DNA of 64,000 bases, from assembly GCA_948474755.1 (NCBI GenBank), contig CAOLHI010000061.1, forward strand, positions 992,001 through 1,056,000, in the 5' to 3' direction. Made by a program: the position numbers and the translations under genes. The notes beneath the pieces were generated by a model that saw nothing but the letters and a program-made list of their open reading frames with translations, searched no databases and was not told where the DNA came from. The DNA is from Ctenosaura bakeri. Lineage: Eukaryota > Chordata > Lepidosauria > Squamata > Iguanidae. Shown here piece after piece: positions 55,851-64,000 of the stretch (position 1 is the stretch's first letter; every line of letters starts with the position of its first letter).

Positions 55851-56154
55851 GTTTGTTCTATTAGGGACTTTTGGCTAATCTTTAGCCAAAATCTTCCTCC
55901 CTGTAATTTCCACCCTTTCAGTCTAGTTCTTCCATCTGGAACACAACAGTGAAGTTGAAAGGTGAAAGATTCTGGTCTAACTAAGGCAAATACTTTTGTT
56001 AAACCACATAATTTATTTTATTTTCGTTGTATTTAATTGTGTTTTAAAAAGGGATTTAAACAAATCCAGGGAAAACAGATGCTACCATTCATAACAGCTA
56101 AATGCAAAAACTAGTTGTGAGGGGAAATCATCAGATTTCTTGCCTTCACTTCTT

Positions 56155-56395
56155 GCTTGTGGACTTTTGAAAGGCATTTTGGTTTACCACCATTGGGAAT
56201 AGGATGCAGCACTAGACAGACACTTATCTGGCCTGTAAGTGTCTGAAGGATACTTCTACTCTTCTGATTAACTTGAGATGAAAGCCATGTGTGAAAACCT
56301 GTCTTCTCCCCATTCCTGTGTGTTCTCACAAGCCACTTTGAGTATCATTTTGAGAAAAAGATGGGATATAAATCAAATAAATAAATAAGCAAGCA
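56155..56395 (+). mobile_element. LINE/SINE tail fragments
   Basis: 56155-56245 (GGCATTTTGGTTTACCACCA, GGGAATAGGATGCAGCACTA) and 56330-56395 (AAGCCACTTTGAGTATCATT, AAAGATGGGATATAAATC then AAATAAATAAATA) look like two adjacent retroposon 3' ends. Confidence 0.4.
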
Positions 56396-57989
56396 GCACA
56401 CTAAGAGGTGGGAGAATCAAAGACAGAGATAGTTTTCTGAAACAACCAAGGTATGCTGACCATGCTGACTGTCGTGTTCTGGGAGTTATAGTCCAAAAAG
56501 TCATTTTTCCAAGCTGTATAATCAGAACCACTGCCTCCCTATCCAGATGGCACCATTTCATATAATGAGGTGTCTCATCTGCTAGTTGGCCCATTCAGAA
56601 GCAATATGGACTAAGCATGTAACACAGGAACCATCTGGAATCCCTAAGGAGGTTTTGAAGTATGTCCACAACAGAGAAAGAGTGTCACTGGAGACATGAA
56701 AAAATCTAATGCTCTTTCATCCATTGAAGCTTGTAAATGTTGTGTTTTGTAATATTTGCATGTTCCGAATGGTTAAGTGAGCCTGTTAAAGATCCTTAAG
56801 TGATTAATTGTCTGTCTTTTAACCAATTAATTAGCTGATTATATTCAACAAATGTGGTGTAGGAATTACAAAGCTAGTATGTCTTTGTGGCCTTCATGGC
56901 AGTGAGTTCTCTAATAGTCCAGAGTTCTAGCATTTTGCTGTTTCTCAACTGATTTTTTTTTCTTTTTTTGAGGAGGGAGGAAAGTTTAATCGATTGCATT
57001 GATTAATCAGTTAAAACTGGCAGTCCTAGTAATTGTATTGGACACTGATATATATCTCTACCTATCCTTGCTTAAGAAATATCAAGTTTTCCCAATGATT
57101 TCCAACAAAAACTATAGTCTATAGAAAAGCAACAAAGATTTTGACCTAGGTGAATATCCCAGAATATCAGTAGTGCATGGAGTGTTCAAAGCTATGAGAT
57201 AAGTGTTTTATTTACCTAAAAAACAAAATATTGAAAGAGCTTTTCAGTTCCTAACTCATTTGAGTACTACTTCTGAGAGCCACTTCAAATTCTGACTTCA
57301 AATACTACCTTGGTTTGCTGTCAGCACCCCACCTACCTGCCCATATGGTGATGCCCAATAAAATGGCTCATTTACCTCTCAGGTAAAGCCTTTATATGTT
57401 TTACAAATGGTTTCCCAGTGGCTCTGGTTTCCCAGTTCTTCCCTATCTTTCCCCTCCTTCTTTGCCATAAGTGTTCCTTATCTGCCTCTCCAGTACACAG
57501 TGCTCTTGTAGAAACAAAAAATTGAAAGGTTCTGCTTTTGAATAAAACTGAAAAGCATCCTCACTGGATATTATTTTCAGACTTTCTGAAATATGCCCCA
57601 AGGCTCAGTCTAAGTGCATTTGCCTAGAAAGCATCAAGAGGGAGGCTTGAACCAGTATTGTACATGGAAATTGCTTTGCACCAGTACACAGAGGTCTGTT
57701 TGAATTTGTTTCCAAAGGAGATCACCAATACTGAAGAAAAAAAAATGTTCTTCGCTGCTCACTCTCTGTCTCTTCTAACTCAGGGTGTACCTACTTTAGA
57801 GAACCATATCTTCACTTCTCTTCAAGGTTTAGAGGAAACTCTGACAAGTAGTTTTGCTTTTGGATTTCTTTTCCTTAAAAGAAAGTAAAGCACTAGGTTT
57901 GTTTGTTTTAATTGGCTGGGATGAAGAAGTAAATGTATACATACCATTCTCTTCCCCTGAAAACATCCTTAACAAATCAGAGAGCTAGG
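56396..57989. other. Unassigned interval with one W MITE half
   Basis: 56448-56517 is a W MITE half (TGTTCTGGGAGTTATAGTCC, AAAAAGTCATTTTTCCAAGC). 56780-56860 is rich in ATTA sites. No gene seen. Confidence 0.4.
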
Positions 57990-58711
57990 TAAAAACTAAC
58001 AAAATGAAACTTCAACAGGAATGAATGTAAGGTACTATATGCAGGCATGAAAAATAAATTGCACTAATACAGGATGGGTGGTACATGGCACAATAATAGT
58101 ACATGTGACAAGGATCTGGGGATTTTATAAGACCATATGGTAACCATATGGCAACAGTGTGATGCATCTTCCAAAAAAGCCAATGCAATTATTGGCTGCA
58201 TCAAAAAGAGTACAGTGTTCAGATTGAGGAAGTAGCAATGTCATTCTGGAATGCTGGGTCCATTTCTGGACACCACAGATCAGGAAGGAATGTGTCCAGT
58301 GGAGGATAAAGAAGATGTTAAAAATTCTGGAAACCAAGATCTATGAGGAATGGCTTAGGGAGCTGGATATGTTTACCCTGAAGAAAAGACTGAGAAGTGA
58401 CATGGTGGCTGTCTTTAAATACTGAAGGGATGTCTGGTTGAAAATGGAGCAAGCTTGCCTTCTGTGGCTTCAGAGACTAGGACCACAAATCAATGGATTC
58501 AAACTACAAGAAAAAAAAACATCCAAAATTACAAGAGAATTGAATATATGTATGGCTGTTTGACAGTGGAATGGATTGCCTCAGAAGATAGTGGTAGTTT
58601 TTAAACTGAGATTGGATGACCATCTTTTGGGAGTGCCTAAGCTTCATATTCTTGCATAGCAGGGGACTGGCCATGACGACTCTAGCGGACACTTCCAGCT
58701 CCAGCTTTCCT
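57990..58711 (+). mobile_element. CR1 LINE 3' region, longest copy
   Basis: Covers the end of the reverse-transcriptase frame and the 3' untranslated part. It has CAGTGTGATGCATCTTCC, AAAAAGCCAATGCAATTATT, CTGGGTCCATTTCTGGACAC, GGAATGGCTTAGGGAGCTGG and TGACAGTGGAATGGATTGCC, ending AGCAGGGGACTGGCCATGAC. It is broken by frameshifts and codes for nothing. It serves as the uninterrupted reference for the Z2 target at 37.33 kb. Confidence 0.85.
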
Positions 58712-58869
58712 GTTTAGCATCCCATCCTCCACCGCTCACCATTGGCCAACAAGATGCTTTCAGGAAGCCCACAGGTAGAAAATGAGGGCAATAGCTCCCC
58801 TCAACTCTTGCTCCATAGCAACTGGTTTTCAGTGGCACATTCTCAGAAACTTGGATGTACAACAACTGA

Positions 58870-58990
58870 ACAAAGCTTGGAAAAGTGAATTGTTGGACCA
58901 CTACTTCCCAAGAGCCCCAGATAGCAAGTCTTGTAAACATGACAACTGGGAATTCTGGGAGCCGGATTTAAAAAAAGACTATTCTAACTG
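58870..58990. mobile_element. Family W palindromic MITE
   Basis: AAAGCTTGGAAAAGTGAATTG and GGACCACTACTTCCCAAGAG on the left, ACTGGGAATTCTGGGAGCCG on the right. Confidence 0.6.
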
Positions 58991-59678
58991 GATCTCTTTT
59001 CCTCCAGAAATGCACATTATTCCTTAAAAAAAAAAATTGGCATCAAATTGCAAGTCACATTAAGCAAGCAATATGAACTTTCCTTTTCCTTAAAAGTAAA
59101 CAGGGGGAGCTTGATCCAAGACCATAGCACAAGAGTGGAGGTTTAACACTTCTATCATCCACATGAGTTGACCCTCTGAAAATCATACTCCCTCAAAGTA
59201 GTTGATAAGTTTAAAAGAAAGAAAGAAAAAGAAAACATAATTGGTGTCCATGCTAGGTTTTGTTTCTTTGTCAGTTGCAAAGTAATGATCAGACAACATT
59301 TTCCTGAATTTCAGTACCATGAGTCCTGTTTCCAGTTCTACATGAACACCAGTTGGTGGGAAACAAGATGCAGAGGGGTTTCTGCGAGAAATCTGGCTGC
59401 AGAAGAAAAGAAACACGGCAATGGAAAATTGAAATTTCTCAGGGAACCCAAGATGGCTCCTTGTCAGTTGACAAAGTTTTTATTTATATTAGCATTATGT
59501 ACTAAGTGTATTTATATTCCACTTTGACGTCCATAAGCTCAAGACATCGTATATGGTTTTCTTCTTCCAATCAATCAGTCAGTCAGTCATCTTATTTATA
59601 CTACATCTTTTCCTCAAGACTGAGACTTCCCATATTTATCTTCATTACAACTTGTTACTCTAGTTTCTAGCCCGGACT
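58991..59678. other. Unassigned interval, no gene seen
   Basis: A short (CAGT)n stretch near 59572-59589. Nothing else recognised. Confidence 0.35.
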
Positions 59679-60089
59679 TGTGGGATATTAGATAGCACTT
59701 TGATATCAATAATTTGCCTTCTTTACCTATTCCTCTCCATGTGCTGCGAGGCCCCTGGACAAGCTCGCAGACAGGCATGGCCGCTAATCACTGTAATATT
59801 CCACACAAATACAGGCAGGCCAGAAATAGCCGTCCCGCCGCTTCAGGAGACCTCAAAGGCAAGTACTCTATTATGTATGCATCTACTTACAAAGAACTCC
59901 CTGCCCCGAGCAGGAGGCTTGATTAGGAGAATCCTCATCTGTCAAGCACTCTGCGTTTGCATACTGTCTAGTCTATTGATAATTCGGACTTAACTCAATC
60001 ATGCTAAATTCTGACCTTTCAGAGGCTTTGTCTCCAGCCCGAAACTCATTGTTTTCCCCAAGTACGGACTAGCCTACGGCCACATTTTC

Positions 60090-60103
60090 CCCTATAAAAA
60101 CCC
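60090..60103 (+). promoter_or_regulatory. TATA box of the LTR-like block
   Basis: CCTATAAAAACCCC, about 270 bases before the AATAAA signal. Confidence 0.55.
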
Positions 60104-60361
60104 CTGACTTTGAGGGCTTCTTCGGATTGCTCCCGACTTCCATCCCACCTTTCTGCCACTTTGCTTGGCGAGCCTTCCCCTCAGTCCCACGTACTGAGAA
60201 CTCCATACCTCCGAACTTCTGCTGCAGACTACCCGGGCTTCAGGACAGGTGTAGTATTACTCAAACCAACAACTCCTCTAAAAATCCCTCTATCCCACTC
60301 CAACCTTCACTTCTATAGTTATCTGAGTGAGTGTGCTGCATACACTGTTTGATTGTATTTT

Positions 60362-60367
60362 AATAAA
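60362..60367 (+). promoter_or_regulatory. Poly(A) signal of the LTR-like block
   Basis: AATAAA followed about 20 bases later by TTCTGTTTGCTCCTTGG, a plausible downstream element. Confidence 0.5.
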
Positions 60368-60425
60368 AACCAAAATTATTATTTCACTTCTGTTTGCTCC
60401 TTGGCTCGGCCTGATCCTGTAGACA

Positions 60426-60674
60426 TTGGGTGAAAGATCTCACTCCATTGCCCTGCCTCTCGTATTGCTAGCTTGTGCTCTTTGCTAATTTCCCCAACTT
60501 GTATAATTTGGAATGCATTTAGATGTCCCTCGCTGGACCCCCAGAAATCAGGGAACTCTACAGAGTAGATCAGACTGAGACACCTCTCAGGGAATTTCAT
60601 AGAATAGAAATTTAACCACAGTGCTACTCTGGCTGTCTGAAATGAGTTTATTCAGTATAGATCCAAGAGACAGA
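60426..60674. other. Short interval after the LTR-like block
   Basis: TTGGGTGAAAGATC follows the LTR-like end but fits no tRNA primer site that I can name. A 73-codon reverse frame starts in it; not recognised. Confidence 0.35.
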
Positions 60675-60855
60675 GGGCATTTCTGCACTAGACTGTTATA
60701 CTGCTATTATTCCACTTTCAGCATCCTGTGGAATTCTGAGGCTTCTAGTTTATTGAAGCCTTCTAAATGTCCTTCCCTAAACTGCAAATGGCAGGATTCC
60801 ATAGGATGTTGAAAGTGGAATAATAGCAGTATAACAGTCTAGTGCAGAAATGGCC
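60675..60855. mobile_element. Family X palindromic MITE
   Basis: GGGCATTTCTGCACTAGACTG and TTCCACTTTCAGCATCCTGT on the left; GGATGTTGAAAGTGGAATAA and CAGTCTAGTGCAGAAATGGCC on the right. AGA flanks both sides (60672-60674, 60856-60858). Confidence 0.9.
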
Positions 60856-61923
60856 AGAGTTATTCCTTCTCACACCTCACCTTCTGGGACAGGGAGAATC
60901 AGGGGTATCAATGGGAAAAAAGACATGACTAAACTAAGAGTTCAGAATGCAACAGACTAGATGTGCCCCCCAAGCATTTAAAGTGTTAAACATCACCACC
61001 CAAGGAAAACATCTCCTTGCAATTTAATTTCATCTTGTGTAAGAATTTCTTATGAGGACCTGCTCCCACTGCAGTGAAATGTTAGACTGTAATAAATGAT
61101 TATAGCTATAAGAAGTTCTAACTGTCAAAGGCATCAAAATGGCTTTACTGCTGTTATGAGTAGATTTAACTCAAATGCTTGACAGTCCCACATGTTCACC
61201 AGTGCACTGAGTGATTCAGTAATGATAGTGTACATGCCTTCCCAAGGGAATTCCAAGTGGAGATACACAGCTGCTTTGAGCATTCAAACCTCTTCCCAGC
61301 AACAGCAAAGTTGTCTCGAATCATGCGCTATGACTGGGCAAGGGACTGGCTCACTTGTTCTATCAGGAAACAAAGAAAGGTGCTGAAAATGTTTACTGTT
61401 CATGTCAGAAAATTCCTGACAAGGATAGTACCATCCTTCTTTTATTATACTATCAGGGCTTCCCCATCTGCAATACTTTTTTGACTGAGCTTGTGGGATT
61501 TAAATCTTGACTATTTTGTCATTCCATGGAAGAAAGAATAATTTCTAACATTTCTCCATAATGGACAAGATTACAAGAGGGTGTGTGGGTTTGGTTTTTT
61601 GCTTTTCTTTCTTCTTCCTTTTATTATATTTTATTTTGCCCATGGGGACTCACCAAAGGTACTGAAATGCAAAAAAGAAAAAAATGTGATGGCAGTTGGA
61701 AGAATGTCTTCATGAGTCTCTCTCTCTTTCTCTCCCTCTTTCTTTCTTTCTCTCTCTTCCTCTCTTTTTAACATGAGAAGATTTGAGAGTATTCCTTACC
61801 ATCCTAGGTGGGATAGAAGGTGCAAGAAGAACCATCAAACCAAGATAGTCAGTGATTATACTCTGTAGAATCCCCAGTGGAAGCTAGCTAAATGTTAGGC
61901 ACAGACAAATGTCCAATGAGACC
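60856..61923. other. Unassigned interval with CT-rich repeat
   Basis: A (CT)/(CTTT)-rich tract at 61718-61770. The rest has no coding signal. Confidence 0.4.
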
Positions 61924-62135
61924 TATCATGGTATAGTTGCAGTGTTCAGCTGTGACTCCAGGAGACCAGGATTCAAATCCTGGCTCCAAAGAAACCCACT
62001 GGGTGACCTTGGATAAGTCACACTCTCATCCTTAGAAGAAGTCAATAGCAAACCTGATCTAGTCAAACTTTGCCAACAGAACCTATGACAGCATTTCTAT
62101 ATGTCAGAGTCAATTTGAAGACAGATAACAAGAAA
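61924..62135 (+). mobile_element. Sauria-type SINE
   Basis: Head TATCATGGTATAGTTGCAGTG, B box CAGGATTCAAATCC, body CCCACTGGGTGACCTTGG, worn tail GTCAATTTGAAGACAGATAAC. Confidence 0.85.
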
Positions 62136-63864
62136 TGTTTTCCCTAGCAGAGACATTAATGCAGCATACCTGCAGCAAAGCTTGAATATATTAGTATAGT
62201 ATATATATTATATAGTATATATATTAGTATAGTATATATATTAGTATATATATTATATAGTTTTTGGATTGCAATCTCCAGATTTGCTTGAGGGAAAAAA
62301 AAAACCTTCCAAGTTCTGACCTAATGGTAAGAAATGTGGTTAACCATCTAATCTTATGGAAGATAAATTTACATGATACATTAGTCATGTAGTAACTGAA
62401 TATGGTAAACTGATTGTTGATAGATGCATGTGTCACTTTTTCACACACATTGAGTCTCTCCATAGACAGTTGACTCTAAATGCATGCCAGCCCGGGAGAC
62501 ATTAATAGAAACTGTCCATGACACTTTGCCATATGAGCAATGATGCTGGCCACTTGATCATTTCTAGTTATGACTTCTGCTGTTTCTAAAATAATTCTGA
62601 ATTCATCCATTTCAGAAATGAATGACCACATTCTATGGATTCAGGTTATTTGCCTAGCTATTCATTTATCCTCCCATAACTGTTAGCAACTAAGATTGCA
62701 AGTATGGAAAAGTCAGGAACCAGAACCAAGTCAGAGGGTCCTTCTGGCCCAACATCAGATTTTATGAAGTCAGTTTGTAGATTACAACAAGCAATGCACA
62801 AAACTCTTTGGAGGAAATCCCATTTTTCATCATCACTTGGATTTGATACCTAGCGCTAAGTCAGTCCTGCTCTTGCTCTTCTCTTTGCTGCTCTTGCTGT
62901 CATTTTGTGCATATAATTCTGTGTTCCCATGTGCATCTGTGTAACAGCACACTTCTCATATAGCTCATGCTACTCACAATTGGAAAAGCCACAGAGACCA
63001 AACAGTGTCACAAGTAAGGAACCCTTCTAACTCAGTAAAACACTGTTGTTTCAGCAGAGAGTCAAGGGAGGAAAAGCTTTCCTGCCTGCAGTTTTTTTTT
63101 TTAAACTTACAGTGAGTCATTTGGCAGCTTCATGTCAAAGAAAGAAAGAGCGGGGAAAAAAGGAGAAAAAAGAGGGGAAAAGAAACAGGATCCCTCTTGG
63201 CTAGAACATGCCCACATCTACAGGCATCTGTGAATAGCACATGGACAATAATACATTGTCAGAAAATGTTCACTGTAAAAGAAAGAGGAAAGAAAACTGT
63301 GTGTGCGTATATGAGGGGGCATATTAAAGTATATAAGAGTGCTCTGTTGGGATAGAAAGAGAGAGAGAAAAGAGGGGGAAAACATGAGAGAAACATCAAA
63401 GTGAGAATTGGAAACTCCTTTTTTCCCCTCTTGTAGAATCAGATCTTTTTGCTTTTGTAATATGTAGCAAAGCCCCCAAATAAAGGATGTAACAAAACAC
63501 ACATAGTCTTTGTTCTCCCCTTAAACTAAAGGGCACAAGTAATTCCTACGAAGCTCAATAGGAATTATTCATATTCTGACATAGCATTCAGTGTACAGAG
63601 CTGTGATTTACAGTGAGGAGCACTTCAGAAGTAGTAAAAGTGAGGGAACAGAGATGGAATTGTTAGCAGCTCCGTTTGGTACCCATTATTCTCATCTGTT
63701 GTTCCATATTGCTATGGTGGAATAAAACCTCTTCCTCTCTGCTATTAGGACAACATATGATCATTAAGCACTGAATAGCATCTTGAAATAGTGTCAATGC
63801 ACTTAAATCAATGTACAATGAAACTCAAGGAAATTCTGATGCTAACATGGTATTTTTTTATAAG
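62136..63864. other. Unassigned interval with TA-rich tandem repeat
   Basis: 62190-62262 is a short tandem array of TATATTAGTATAGTATATA-type units. Purine-rich runs at 63138-63185 and 63355-63380. No gene seen. Confidence 0.4.
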
Positions 63865-63990
63865 GATGGGGAAGGGAGATGTGTGATACTCCAAATGTTT
63901 TGAGATTAATTTGAAACATCTATCACAACTGGCAATGGCGGGTGGAGCTAATCAGATCTGGCATCCAAAAATATCTGTAGAATAACACAT
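63865..63990. mobile_element. Possible hAT-like MITE, decayed
   Basis: GGATGGGGAAGGGAGATGTG and ACTCCAAATGTTTTGAGATT, then CAACTGGCAATGGCGGGTGG and AGCTAATCAGATCTGGCATC: both arms of the hAT-like family, much worn. Confidence 0.4.
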
Positions 63991-64000
63991 TACATATTCC

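Larger units (their letters stand above)
59679..60425 (+). mobile_element. LTR-like block
   Basis: Starts TGTGGGATAT and ends CTGTAGACA (TG...CA; TGT...ACA inverted termini). The order is that of a long terminal repeat: a U3-like part, TATA box CCTATAAAAACCCC (60090-60103), a GC-rich part, then a poly(A) signal AATAAA (60362-60367) and a T/G-rich segment. It is markedly less AT-rich than its flanks. No second copy, primer-binding site or gag/pol is seen, so it is a solo LTR or a remnant. It could be from an endogenous retrovirus or a Gypsy element. Confidence 0.5.

Noticed and set aside
60379..60600. 73-codon reverse frame next to the LTR-like block as a gag-like protein
   Set aside because: It runs against the LTR orientation and has no gag motif.

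Overview
The window looks like non-coding nuclear DNA of a squamate reptile, probably a lizard. The main evidence is at least ten copies of a tRNA-headed SINE with a Bov-B-like tail (the Sauria SINE type). There are also 5S-rRNA-headed SINEs, CR1 LINE 3' ends and a large population of palindromic DNA-transposon MITEs. The family names rest on recognition of consensus features, not on a database search. The species cannot be fixed from this.

I found no supportable protein-coding gene. The longest open frames (up to 163 codons) lie inside CR1, MITE or simple-repeat sequence or have no protein-like features. The window is therefore an intergenic stretch or the inside of a very large intron.

Layout. 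0-5 kb: one forward and one reverse Sauria SINE, microsatellites and a palindromic MITE. 5-8 kb: a GGCC-ended palindromic MITE, a fold-back Penelope-like element with an 11-bp target duplication and a hammerhead-like core, and a 5S-headed SINE. 8.5-15.5 kb: several MITEs, a pogo/Tigger-like TA-flanked element, a ~490-bp repeat seen again at 54.8 kb, and a candidate conserved element. 16.6-19.1 kb: CR1 pieces and a processed retrocopy with poly(A) and a 9-bp duplication. 22-29 kb: MITEs, SINEs, a SINE inserted in a MITE, and a second candidate conserved element. 30-38 kb: a perfect 13-bp hairpin, CR1 pieces, a second Penelope-like remnant and a near-perfect 156-bp palindrome. 37-42 kb: a cluster of GC-rich GGCC-ended MITEs, one inserted into CR1. 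44-47.3 kb: a second 5S-headed SINE and a hAT element (8-bp duplication) carrying nested insertions. 51-61 kb: more MITEs, a long CR1 3' end and an LTR-like block with TATA box and poly(A) signal. 61-64 kb: a SINE, simple repeats and one weak MITE.

The most notable pattern is a set of structurally different MITE families (called X, Y, Z1 and Z2 here). They share GGCC-TTTC-type ends and, where readable, 3-bp target duplications, which suggests PIF/Harbinger-like mobilisation. The Y family carries a consensus YY1 site in all four copies, and the Y and Z2 families carry splice-donor-like motifs. Stretches not described as a repeat were read through and are listed with what they hold.
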